From Seminavis robusta (Eukaryota; Bacillariophyta; Bacillariophyceae; Naviculales; Naviculaceae): a stretch of DNA of 64,000 bases. Every line of letters begins with the position of its first letter. Position 1 is the first letter of the stretch. The notes below the pieces were generated by a model. It did no database searches, was not told the DNA's origin, and was given only the letters and a program-made list of their open reading frames with translations. Both the position numbers and the translations under genes were made by a program. The stretch spans positions 78,501-142,500 of the forward strand of contig CAICTM010000059.1 of NCBI GenBank assembly GCA_903772945.1, given 5' to 3'. Below are positions 32,271 through 43,515 of this stretch, in pieces.

Positions 32271-34497
32271 ATGCCCAAAGCTCCCAACAAGTCAAGAAAG
32301 CCGGTGAGCTCTTCTCTCTCTGCGGGATCAACTACTAGTACCGGTACCGGTAGTACAAGTACAAGTGCTGATGCAGCGGGATCACCTGGAACGTCAGCAA
32401 GAGCCAGTGCCAGTACTTCTTCCCAAGTGTTCCTGGTGGCAATCTTTGTATCTTCCTTGTTTTCCTTGGGCCTGAACATTTACCTGTCCACCAAGTTGGG
32501 CATGCTGGGAGCTCTAGATACCTTGAATCTCCAGACAGACTTGAAACAAGCATTTCTGCAGCCACGCCAAAAACCAGGAGAAAATCAAATCTTGACTGCA
32601 GCAGAGGCTCATGGGGCACAGGCTGCCCAACAACAGCAACAGCAACAGCAACAACAACACAATTTGGCAGGATTGCAATGCGATGCTTATGGGGGACCTT
32701 CCGCTGAAGCAGCACAAGAAATGGTCTACTGGGAAGATATTCCCTCAGATGCCAAGTACATCAGTCCCTTCAAAAGCAAAGATGAAACACAATACCTCAC
32801 ATTTGAACCTGATGAAGGAGGTTGGAACAATATCAGAATGAACATGGAAACTGTTCTCGCACTTGCCTTTGCCATGGGAAGAACATTGGTACTGCCACCG
32901 GAAAAGGAATTCTACTTGTTGTCAAAAACAAAGGCAGAACACGGAGGAGAACAAAAGAAAACATTTTCATTCTCACATTTCTTTCACATGGAATCCATAC
33001 ACAACGAACATCAGGGACTTGATATCATCACCATGACACAATTTCTAGAAACTGTGGCAATGAAGGGAAAAATGCGGGATCGATATGAAAACAACAAAGT
33101 CAGATTCCCACCCTACAACCGCACTAACTGGGACGGGGCTGATCGAAAAGAAATCAAGCAACTCTATGCCTACCTCAGAGAAGCTAGTCATACCGTTGTA
33201 TGGACACCCGAAGAGTGCATGGCAGCTTTCCCAAAATCACCAAAAAAGAAGGACGAAATGGAATTGCATGACATGGCACAACACATGCTAGACGAAGAAG
33301 GGGTCCCCCGATGGGAGCAGTATGTAGGAAAACCCACTCCCGTCAATGCTACAACACTTCTGAGACTCAAGGAAAATTGGGCTCAACGCAAAAAGCTTTG
33401 CATTTACAACGATATTGTACAACAACAACTTTCAGTGCACTTTCCAACCGATCCAAAATTGAATGCACGACTGCTTGTCCACTTTTATGGTAAGTTCGAA
33501 AGTATGGCTCTTTATTGCCATGCAGGTTCCACTTCAGAAATGTTATATCATCAAAAATCGTTTCTGCATGTATGCATTATTGTTTGTGTGGTGTCAGCAT
33601 TCATTTTCTTTCAAGATTGGAGACATGATCTATGGATGAAACGATTCATTCGAGATCATGTCCGCTACGTTGATGAAATACAATGTGCCGCTGCAAGAGT
33701 CGTGGAGGCCCTCCGGAAACGAGCTAGACAGCGCAACCCCAAAAACGTCAAGGGCGAGTTTGATTCCTTTCACGTGCGACGGGGAGACTTTCAGTACAAG
33801 GTTACTCGTGTTGAAGCTGACGTCATGTATCGGATGGCAAAGGAAAAATTAACCGAAGGAGATATTCTGTACATTGCAACTGGTAAGAAATGCATGGATT
33901 GAATTAATCGAATCATTCACAGTCGAGGATTATGTCCACTGCTCACATACCGATATAATTGTTCCAAGATGAGCGAGATAAAGAATTCTTCAAGCCGCTC
34001 ATGGAACACTATGATGTTGTATTTTTGGATGACATGATTGATGCCGTGGGCAAACAAGTGAACACGGTATGTTCTGATAATCATTGGCAAGGTGGAAGTG
34101 GGGTATCTTCTAAGTTTACTTGGAAGCATGATAGTCAGCCATCAGGAATCTCAGTATCCACCTTATTACACTTGTTTCTTTCTTTCAGAATCTTTACGGT
34201 ATGCTGGACCAACTAATTGCCTCTCGAGGGAGAGTCTTCTTTGGGTGTTGGTTTTCAACATTTACAGCATACATCAATCGACTTCGAGGATATCATGCCG
34301 ACAATCATGAAGAACCAGGATATGAGCAAGGAATCGTCAATTCTTGGTACTATGCACTGGAGGATAGATATGATCACATGCAACAGTTCTACCCAGTCAA
34401 ACAGGCTTTCTATGCTCGAGAATTCCCCGCGGCATGGAGACTCATTGATACAAGTATGGGTGACCTTGGTATTGATCAAACCACTCAATCCAGTTAG
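32271..34497 (+). CDS. Golgi-type protein O-fucosyltransferase-like glycosyltransferase
   Basis: Exons 32271..33489, 33616..33882, 33969..34066 and 34189..34497 join in phase to 630 residues. The N terminus is short and Ser/Thr/Gly-rich, followed by a signal-anchor helix (VFLVAIFVSSLFSLGLNIYL, about residues 49-68), as in type II Golgi enzymes. A stem with a poly-Gln run (bases about 32631-32659) leads to the catalytic part. GGWNNIRMNMETVLALAFAM and GRTLVLPP form the N-terminal fold, FHVRRGDFQ is the GDP-fucose-binding arginine motif, and YIATDERD...VVFLDD plus DQLIASRGRVFFGCWFSTFT complete the O-FucT signature. It should transfer fucose from GDP-fucose to Ser/Thr of secretory proteins; the acceptor is unknown. 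Intron 1 (33490-33615) is 126 bp, a multiple of three and free of stops, so it could be retained. Confidence 0.85.
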
Positions 34498-34907
34498 TTT
34501 TGTAGTGACGATGTGGATCCAAACTAGCCAAGCAAAGCCGGGAAAAGTTGGAGCACATCGAATTGGCTTTCCTGCAGAAAACCCGAAAGCAGCATCACTT
34601 TGCTCGTTCCATTGATGGACAATCAGACTGTCCTGGCTAGGCTACTTGAGCTCCCGAGCAGTGCTGTCCTTCCCTCGGCGGCTTTCTGCTAAAACGCTGG
34701 ACGTAAACGTGAAAACCGGCATTCCTTGCAGCTCGATCCGTGTCCATCTACACCGTGTTAGCCGGGCAACTCCTAAAAAGATGCACTGCAAATCGTGAGC
34801 TCCTCTAGAGGCTCTACACGCACATGCAATGGTACATTAGCCGAGAGCACTACTGCGACTTTTAGTCTAAAAACGTTATCATTCTAATGAGACTCTCAAT
34901 CAAGTTC
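34498..34907. other. Convergent 3' spacer
   Basis: This 410-bp stretch separates the stops of two convergent genes, the O-fucosyltransferase-like gene and the DUF6824 gene. It contains their 3'UTRs and no coding signal. Confidence 0.5.
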
Positions 34908-37900
34908 TTAAACGACAACGTAAGCACTTTCTTCCCCGTCGGAAGCATATCCACCGGCATCTGCACCTTCCATCTCGGCATACATTTCCTGTGAATGCGA
35001 AGTGGCTTCGAGGCTCTGTTCGGCATGCGTGTTTTCTGCCTCCTCGCCACTTCCGTGATATGGACTGTCTTCTCCTTGCGAAGGGTGGACGTCGTGTTCC
35101 ATGCTTTTCGCCCCGTCTTCTTTTTCGGAGACCTGGTCCACCTTTTCTGACGCATCCAACTCATCGCAACGCACACCTGTAACATCAATTTCAACTTCTT
35201 CAGGCGGGCGAGCAGCCTCATGATTTAGAGCTGATGGTTTCATCTCGTCGCCAAGCTGACCAGCTGTTCTAGGATCCGACGGCTCATGATTCACCACTGC
35301 TGTCTCCGGGTTCGCCTCCACTGCTTCAGCCAACTCAACATTGCACTGCATCTTTTCAAAGGAGGCACATGCTTCTGGTTCCATGACTTGCCTCGAAGCG
35401 CCGTCGTCAACATCATCTACATTCTTCAAAGCAAACTCATCCTTGTCGTTACAACCGTCGGCCTCCTCTAAGTAGACCATAGGATCCACGACCTTTTCAC
35501 CGGGAGGCTCTGGAGCCTTCGGCCTCTGCTCATCCTCCGTGTGATCGATTGTTGGTATGAAAGGAGTCGAAGTCACCGCATCGAGAGTTGGTGCCGTTAC
35601 ATATCCTTCGGTCTCTACCGGCATGGACAAGTCTTGTACACCGACCTCTCGAAGGTCGCTCGATGCACGAGTGGTCTGTTCCCCGTGATGCTCAGAATTT
35701 TCTTTTGCTTCCGTGCTAGTATGCACAGAGTAGTCAGGGCTCTGCTTGTTATCGCTGTGGGCTTGGGATGCAGCAGCTTCCTGTGGTGGCGAGCTTGCTT
35801 CTGATGGATGAAAGTAAACCCTTGATTCAGCTTCTTGACGAGGCGGTGGCGGTGATTTCTCCATGGGCGGAAAAGACTCTACGTATTCCTGGACCTGGAC
35901 CGCATTCGTTTGTTCCAGTTGCAGGTCTTCGCGATTTTGCTCAAGCCTTTCAAGTTCCCTCAGCTCGTCGGACTCTTGGAAACTTCTCACAGCGGGAGAT
36001 CGCCGAGAGGGTGCAGGACTGCGATGCAAAAGATCTGGAACAGTCCGACACTCCTTCGACTCAGACCCAGAGCCGAAATAGGATCTTCTGAAACGTTCTA
36101 ACGCGGTCTCTTCCTGTTGCTCTGTTGGCTCGCGCTCTCGTCGCCGCGGTAGCAATTCCGGCTGTTCTGGATGATGATGCTGATCTTGTGGGAACTCCTG
36201 TAGCAGTCTCTGCTCCGCCATTTGCTTTCGCTGCGACAGGAGACGTTCTGCCTCTTGTATAGCCTTGGCCATTTCTTGCTGTATCTTTAGTTGTTGGACT
36301 TGATACTCAATTTGCTGTGCGGTCAACATTTGATTCTGATGCATTCCTGCACTACTGCCTTGCCGTGACTGTTGTTTCAGTAGCTGCTGACCTGTTTCTA
36401 GCTGTCGTTGCAGAACTTCGTTTTGCCTTTTGAGGAGCACCTTGATTCTATCCTCCGCACTGGTGAGCCCGGCGGGTTCGGCGGTGTTTCTCCTTTGTTT
36501 CTTCAACCGATGTATGAGATAATCGCGGCCAGAAACCTTTGCAGCCTCGGGATCGACCAGTGCTTCTCTTGGCCGTTTTGTGTTCTCGACACTGTGATTC
36601 TGCGGGTCATGGGAGCTGGAGTTCACGTCTGTATTGATTGTGGAAGAAGCTCGTCGAGACTGCCGACCCGCCATGATTGCTCCATCGTCTGACTGGCTGC
36701 GATTCACGGGATATCTCCGAGCGTGATGATGACTCGACACCTCATTGTTGAGGTCAATGTTCGAGTTCGTGATTGCACCGTGGTTCTCAGTGGCTTTGGC
36801 TGGCATCTTCAGTTGTGCATTCGCGAGGCCTGCCGCTTCTGTATGAGTATGCGATAACAGATTGTCTGCCGGGTGGGTCATCTGCGGTACTCCAGTTGTA
36901 GGACGTTTCCTGGTGTTGTCACTTTCTGCTCCTGAAGGCTCAGTGTGCGGGGCGTTGCTGCCAGGGTTCTTGGCTGTCAAAGTATATGTCATGATTTTCT
37001 CGAGCGCTAGCCGATACACACGTGAAGGGCGCCCAACGGAGCTCCGATCGTGACCCGGTTTCTGTTTCTGTTTCTTGTTGGCACTGCTGGGAAAGAGTGT
37101 CCTGAGTGCGTCAAGAGCCTGTTCAGCAACCTCCCTGTCTTGCTGATTCTGTTGAGCGTTGGTGGTTTGAACATGCTGACTATGGTTTTTCGCTGCAGAG
37201 GCGCCGTCCTCCCTGCCATCCTTTCGGCCGTCGATTGACGCGTTTGGAGAGGCCGCGCAAGTGTTTGCTCTTGTACCTTTCTGCCTGACTTCGGGGCTTT
37301 GTTTAAGAACACCGTTCTGATTCTGAGGGTATGTATTCGGACTCGTTTGAGGCGGAGCTTTCAAATGATTCTGATTCTGAGGGTATGTATTCGGACTCGT
37401 TCGAGGCGGAGATTTCCATTGATTCTGATTCTGAGGGTATGTATTCGGGCTCGTTCGAGGTGGAGCTTTCAATTGATTCTGAGGAGCTGTTGCATGGGAA
37501 CTGCCTGCGGCGTTTCCAGCATTTCCGCCTTGGTTCTTGGCGTTTGGTTCCTGGTTGGTGGCACCGCCATCGGGACGGCTTTGAAGCACAGATGTTCTGC
37601 GACCCTGAGAAGGACTAGCATGGGGTGGAGCCTTGAGATGGCTCTGGTGATTCTGTGGGGGTACGATTGTTGGGTTATCAACATGTTTCACTTCGTCGAA
37701 GTCGTCATCGTCGTCCAGACAGATGACGTCAGGGCGTTCTGAACTTGGATTATGCTGTACTTCGTTTATCCTCGACCGCATTTGCTCTACGAGTCCATCA
37801 ATCGCAGGTTGGCTGGTGTCATTCGAGTCAGCAAAGGCTGCCCTTCGTCGTTTGTTCTTTTTGAGTGCACGACTTTTGATTGCCTGAAGAGCCTCAAGGG

Positions 37901-39709
37901 CCACTGACATGGGTATCTGCACCATTGGGTCGTTTGGATTGTTTGGCGATGGCGAAATGAAGCTCGCGGGTCCTTCCTGATTAGCTGTCGCTTCTGCATT
38001 GGCTTTCGCTGCCGTTTCCGGGGCACGATTAGAGGCATGTGCAAGAACAGAAGCTGGTGCCGGGGCAGCGTTGGTGCGCTGGTGACCATTCGGCGCGCCT
38101 GGTCCGAAATTGCCGTTCATTGGCCTGCCTCGGCCGATATTGGGGCTGGTTGGTCTGCCTTGCTGGATATTCGCCGTCGCGCAGAGACTGGTGCCAACAG
38201 CGTTGTTCATCGGCATGCCTTGGGGAAAACCAGCAACATATGGGGCAGGAGGTATCGAATTCGGGTGGGGATATGGGGGAGCAACATGAGGTTTCGGTGG
38301 AACCGGTACCGGTGCTGTGCTCGGATATGTTTTTGATGGGCGACTAGGGGCAGCTGCATTTGTAACTGCGGGAGGAGGCTTGTGTTTTAGAGGAGCCAGC
38401 TGTGTCTGTAAGTGAGCAGCCGCAGGATAAGCAGGAATACTCTTAGTAGCCTTTGTGGCCGCAGTAGGCTGGTTCGCAGCAGCAACGGCAGCAGCCTGTG
38501 TGTCATTTGTGGCAGCGGGCACAGTCACATGCACAGTCACCGGAGCAGTCCCCTTGGCGCTATGGGTATACTTTACGTTTGTAGCAATATGGTCTTGAAA
38601 CACTGCAGTTGCTTTTTTCTGTGCAATTTGTGCCACTTTGTTCTCTCGATCATGTTGTTGTCGAATGCGCCTTTGGAACGCTTGGTTAATCTGTGTAGAA
38701 ACAGTTTCCTTGTCTGCGAGAACAACTCCCTCACTCTTTTGCTCAAGGAATCTGCCTCCATTCTTTTTGAGGCCCTCAATGACAATTTGTACGAAAGTAC
38801 CTCGCATGGACGGATCCCTTTGGTAGTCTTGATAGGTGGTTTCAACAAGTTTGGCGTATATGGATCCAGCGGTTCCAGCGACTCTCCCCCCAGGTTTGAA
38901 TAGGATGTCTTTGTCTGTAGGGGTGATGACTTCGGGTGTAATGGACTTTGTAATTTCCGGATGCACCAAGCTCTTGAGGTTTTCTTCTTGTGCTGCGTCT
39001 TGTGCAGCTTTCTCTGCATCTCTGCGTCGCTTTTTGGACTTGGTAGATGACTCATAATGGTCTGCCAAGAGTTCCCTGAAGCAGCCTCCAACTTTTTCTC
39101 TGCACAAGAGCACAACCGAATAGATCGGGAAGAAGAGCATTCGCAACAACGATTCCAAAAAGCGATGCAGAATTTTGGATTTTTTCAAGGTCCAAAATTA
39201 ATAATTGTGGTTACGGTAGCCAATATAGCACCATGAATAGGTAGGTAGGGTGGTGGTATAGGTAAGAGGCAGCAAGCAGTAACGATGTTTGTTAGTTTGA
39301 TCAAGTTTCAAATTGCAAGTTTTGGCATGTCCTGATCATTGCTAGCTAGCTACTGGTATCGGTAGCTAGTCAGGTAGCTAGTCAGGTAGCTAGATACCGG
39401 TAGCTAGCTAGAGAAAAACAAGAAGACTTACCGTGCAATGTCCTCCCCGCATTCATACCAGACTCCATGCACACACCTGACAAAAGCTCCTTCCGGACTT
39501 TTTGCTCTGACTTTATCGACGATATCCGACACAACCATGGACTTGAGCTGACGACTCGCAGCGGTCTTGTACTTGTCTACGTGGCCCTTGAGTAGATTTC
39601 GAAAATGCTGGTTGTGCGTATACGCCATTTTGCCTCTCTGGCAAATCACGCTGAAAGGTCCCGGCACATAGTCGCTCTTCAGAGCTACCAGACTCTTGTC
39701 GTACGACAT
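34908..39709 (-). CDS. Large DUF6824-type protein with disordered Gln-rich body
   Basis: Exons on the minus strand are 39709..39432 and 39099..34908; the 332-bp intron joins in phase (CG|A, Arg) to give 1489 residues. ATG 39709 is the first in-frame ATG. Residues about 10-110 resemble DUF6824, common in diatoms: VICQRGKMAYTHNQHFRNLL, SDIVDKVRA, GAFVRCVHGVWYECGEDIA, REKVGGCFRELL. The rest is low complexity: basic KKRRRDAEKA, Ala/Pro/Gln/Asn-rich segments and three tandem 18-residue copies (TSPNTYPQNQ core, 37317-37478). A Gln-rich coiled coil (QIEYQVQQLKIQQEMAKA) and a Glu-rich C terminus follow. DUF6824 proteins are suspected nuclear regulators; the basic cluster fits, but function is not established. 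The intron is packed with CTAGCTAG and ACCGGTAG words. Confidence 0.82.
37317..37478 (-). repeat. Three tandem 54-bp coding repeats in the DUF6824 gene
   Basis: The plus strand carries GGGTATGTATTCGG at 37327, 37381 and 37435, a 54-bp period. The minus-strand frame reads three 18-residue units with a PPRTSPNTYPQNQ core, followed by a degenerate fragment (LKQSPEV). Near identity at the DNA level indicates a recent in-frame expansion. Confidence 0.8.
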
Positions 39710-41388
39710 GGTCGCTCCTTCCTTGCTTGTGCTAGCTCTAGCTAGATAGCTATTATAGCTAGCTAGACGAACTCTTGTGGTTATTGTTGCCTCGGTCTTG
39801 CTCGCTGGATTTGACTGCAATTATTGTGGTTGCCTGGCTGCTGCTGGCTTCTGCTCCTTCAGATGGTGGTGCTGCTCCAGAGTTTAGATAGAATCGCCCT
39901 CGGTGACCGGTTTAGCTTCCGCTGCTTCCGCCACACAACCATCCAAAATGTTCCAACGAGCCTGCCGACTCAAGCAAGTTCTTAATTAAGCTTTCTCGAA
40001 GCTTCGCTCTTCGCGACCTAGCTCATGTCTTAGCTTCAACTTACACCATAGTCAAGCTGACGAAATGAAAGAAAAGTGCGTCGCCAATCTTGTAGTCACA
40101 AACTTCAAATTACATTTATAAGAAATCGGACATGCTTTAGAAATAATGGGTTCTTTTATGGACACTGCGAGACCTTTGCGCGAAATCACTGGCTGGCTCT
40201 ATGACTGGCTGGTGAATGGCCCTGGCTGAACGACGCAATTCTCTAGCTAGAGAATGCCAATGATCTCACCGGTTGAAGTCAGGCGCCCAAGTATCTACAA
40301 GCTCACGACTGCACCACCAGCTTATGTAAAGTATGCTCGCTCTTTATTTGTCATTTGCATCTTGGCTGTGCAGCAATGCTATGCTATGCAACTTATGCAG
40401 CTCTTTGGTATTGCATACTAGCTAGCTACCGGTAGCTACCGTACAAGCTACTAGTAGCTACCCTGACAATGAATCACCTGCAGCCAACCGACGATTTTCT
40501 CCCGGAGCGCGACGTTGTGTGATTGCTGGCAATTGAGTTCAAGGCAATGGATTCGATTCATTAAGCTGCAGCCCTCTCAGCCGTTCCAACAATCAAGTCA
40601 AGTGCATTTATTTGTCGCTCACTTGATTGAGACTTGGCTGCGACTCCGCCATCTGCTGCTGTTTCTTGCTTGTGCAAGCCAGCTTTGCAGGTACCGATCG
40701 TACTGTACGGTTTTTTCTCTCAAACAAAAGATAACCAACCATGGCAACAGACAGCGACTGAGCACAATGTAAGCAAAGGAATTGGTGCTAACCTTTGTGC
40801 TAGCTAGAGTATGTAAAGATCCAAAAACCGACCAGCCCGGGCCAATGCATTTGGCTTGATCCATGAGTACTCGTACCGCGATTGATGTGCTACTTTTATT
40901 ACCATGCATAGCTGCCGGTACCATAGCAGTCGATTTGACGGGCGCATCGATGGATACCGGTATGATCATAACAAAGACTGGAAGCGCACCAAGGATCCTT
41001 TGTAATAGAATAAGGAGCATGCCTTGCTACGGTACCTTCAGCTACTGTATGTGCTGTGCAAGAGCCCCCACGTACCGTACCGGTAGACTTTACCGTACCG
41101 GTGCGGTACTGGTATCCAGTGTACTGGTACAGCTAGCCGATGTAGGTTCTACGGTCGCTCTCGTACTCAACCAATTTTGTACTGTACCACTACGCACGGC
41201 ATTCAATTCTCGGAAGTATGCATACGTATGATGAGGTGACAATGACTACACGTGTGACCGTACCAGTACCTGACGTCACGAACCCATGAGCAACTCGGCG
41301 GTTGCACGCATGCATGCATCCTGCATGATTGATGGTTGATGGTTGCAGCATGTTGTTGTGTCTATAGTTTTGGAATGCTCAGAACGAC
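39710..41388. other. Long divergent spacer, no supportable gene
   Basis: About 1.7 kb separate the DUF6824 gene (-) from the fatty acid hydroxylase gene (+), so both promoters should lie here. The longest plus frame (40863-41231) runs through a dense array of GTACCGGTA words and has no motif. Palindromic words are heaviest at 40417-40460 and 41070-41130. Confidence 0.4.
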
Positions 41389-42527
41389 ATGCATGGGGAC
41401 GCCATGGCGGAGAACAACCAAGAGGATCAGGTCAACGCCGCTATTAATACCGCTATACTAGTGGATAGAAATGGCACTGGCTCTTCCCCCCGCATTCGAC
41501 CTCGTCCGCAGTATCCTTCCTTTGCGACGATTGGTTGTCACTTTTTGGACATTTATCTGATAAAGCAATGCTTGTTGGGAGCCTTGTTGGTTCAGTGGTT
41601 GGCGCCGTGGTACCGAAGTTCCAGGAGCTTTGCTCGAGAGAATGATGTGGACGACAGGTGGTACTTCACCGCGGTTCTTTGTTTGGTGCATACCGGTCTC
41701 TACCTGGGGGTCAATCTGCGTGAGTTCTTGTTGCGGCAGTATACCTGCAGCACAACACCTTGTTTTTTGTGTATTGCTGTACTAATTTTACCGTCCTCAT
41801 TATATATATATATATACATGTATTTTCAGCTTACTTTGTCAGGGACACGTACCAAGTGCATCAATCCTTGAAACTGTTTCGGAAACCGTCCATGCAAGCT
41901 TCCAGGAATCAACTTTCCAAGCTGGCTTTGGATCAAGTCATTGGTCAGTTGATTGTTTCTCCAATATCTGCCTATGTGGCTTTTCCCATTCTGTTTCAAC
42001 CCCTGTTGTTGGGTTTTGACAGCAGTGATAGTGATGGTACTGCCACCGGTATTCCTTCGGTAGCTGGTTCCTTCTTGCAGTTGTTGTTTTGTTTACTGGC
42101 CAATGACACGTTATTCTACGTGATGCACCGCTTGTTGCATTCGAAATGGTTGTACAAGAGTATTCACAAACAACATCACGAATTTGTGGGTGCGGTGTCG
42201 TACGCAGCGGAATACGCGCATCCGCTGGAAGGTTTGTTAGCGAATCAGTTGCCCACCGTGAGCGGTTTGTTTGTGTGGCGAATGCATCCCTTGTGTTTTT
42301 TTATTTGGATTGGGTTGCGGCTGCAAGAAACGTACGAGACACACAGTGGATACAGGAGCGGAAGTATTGTGTTTGGCAAGGACTATCAAGTGGCACACCA
42401 CGACTTTCACCACAGCTACAACCAAGGCAATTTTGGAGCGTTTTACTTGGATTGGATGTTTGGTACGATGGATCATTACCAGGCCATGAGTGGCTACGAG
42501 GGCTATCTGAAACTGAAGAGCTCGTAG
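41389..42527 (+). CDS. Sterol desaturase / fatty acid hydroxylase family membrane enzyme
   Basis: Exons 41389..41719 and 41830..42527 join in phase to 342 residues; the 110-bp intron carries a (TA)n run before its TTTTCAG acceptor. Two ATGs are possible: 41389 and 41404, the latter with a better GCC-ATG-G context. The protein has several hydrophobic helices. The diiron-binding His boxes of the superfamily are visible: HRLLH (after FYVMHRLLHSKW), HKQHHEF and HHDFHHSYNQGNFG. Members hydroxylate or desaturate sterols, fatty acids or sphingoid bases in the ER using O2 and two iron atoms. The ending FYLDWMFGTMD is typical of the family. The substrate cannot be told from sequence. It converges on the minus-strand gene at 42649. 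Confidence 0.88.
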
Positions 42528-42648
42528 TATACTAATATATAGTTTTATTTTTGTTTATGTTTTTGTTATAGTTAGCAGTGATATGATATATATATATATA
42601 TCTTATGAGTGTTCTATTAGAGATAGCTTTTTCTTTTGTATTTTGTAG
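42528..42648. other. Convergent 3' spacer with AT microsatellite
   Basis: Only 121 bp separate two convergent stop codons. A GATATATATATATATATC run, itself palindromic, lies at about 42586-42603. Confidence 0.6.
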
Positions 42649-43515
42649 CTACTGTTGTAGGAACGCCTTTGCTCGTAGGAGTGCTTGCTGAATGCCCTGA
42701 TGTGTGTACACCAAGGAGATCATTCGCATGGTTTCTTCGTCCTTTAGGTTGAGGGTTTTCTGCAGCGTCTGTTGATCTAGAACGGCTTGCACCAGCTGTT
42801 TTTGAATGCTTCTGGCCTTGATTTGTTCTTGAGAGGAGCAGCAGTACTTTTCAATGCCCACGACGGAGTGTTCATTGAAATCTAGTTTCCTGAGAGAGTC
42901 TCTGTGGCATAGCATGGCCATGTGCGTGACATCCCGTCGAATGGCAGCCTTGAAGGACACATAGTCAGCCTTGCTGTACCAGATGGATGACTTGAGAGAA
43001 GCATCCAAGGTGTAGCTACCAGTACCGGTAGCACTAGTAATATCTTCCGTCAAGGCCACTGCAAAGGTCACTGTTTTCTTATTGTCAAGGGACACAGTGG
43101 GTTTGACCTCTTCAGTAAGGCTAAGGTTAAGGTTAAGGCTGGGGAACGAGAGCGGGATTTCGTCTTCTTGTTCTTGGGCTTGTTGAACAGTAACTGTTGC
43201 TACTGGTAGATCTACTACTAGCTCTAGCTCTGCTGCGGCTTGAGCTGCCTTGGCCTTGATGGCCGCAGAGCGAGAATGGCGGCGAGGCTTCTTGGTGGCG
43301 TCGGCATCAAGTTGGAGTCTCTTCAGGGACAAGTTGGCTGCGCTGATAGAAGCGCTAGTGCTAGCTTCAACAGGAGCAGCAGTGGCTGTAGTAGCAGTCG
43401 CAGTCTGAGTAGAAGAAGACGCAGTAGCTAGACTCTCGCGGCGCTTTCGCTTGAGTCTCTTCTCAGTCACTTCAGTACTGTCAACACGGCAATAAGCAGG
43501 GCCTGTAGCGATCAT
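42649..43515 (-). CDS. Conserved-looking hypothetical protein, 288 aa
   Basis: A single exon starts at ATG 43515 (minus). The N-terminal 110 residues are low complexity with basic patches (KRLKRKRRES, KKPRRHSR) that could be nuclear localisation signals. The C-terminal half is ordered: LKSSIWYSKADYVSFKAAIR, then HRDSLRKLDFNEHSVVGIEKY, ARSIQKQLVQAVLDQQ and LVYTHQGIQQALLRAKAFLQ. This tryptophan/tyrosine then GIEKY then helical layout recalls an expanded family of diatom proteins of unknown function; that is from memory and not verified. No catalytic motif is visible. A nuclear location is inferred from the basic patches only. Confidence 0.75.
   Translation of the reverse strand: MIATGPAYCRVDSTEVTEKRLKRKRRESLATASSSTQTATATTATAAPVEASTSASISAANLSLKRLQLDADATKKPRRHSRSAAIKAKAAQAAAELELVVDLPVATVTVQQAQEQEDEIPLSFPSLNLNLSLTEEVKPTVSLDNKKTVTFAVALTEDITSATGTGSYTLDASLKSSIWYSKADYVSFKAAIRRDVTHMAMLCHRDSLRKLDFNEHSVVGIEKYCCSSQEQIKARSIQKQLVQAVLDQQTLQKTLNLKDEETMRMISLVYTHQGIQQALLRAKAFLQQ

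Noticed and set aside
40863-41231. 122-codon plus-strand frame with ATG and a hydrophobic start resembling a signal peptide
   Set aside because: Most of it is built from GTACCGGTA spacer words and repeats, it has no motif, and the region reads as spacer.
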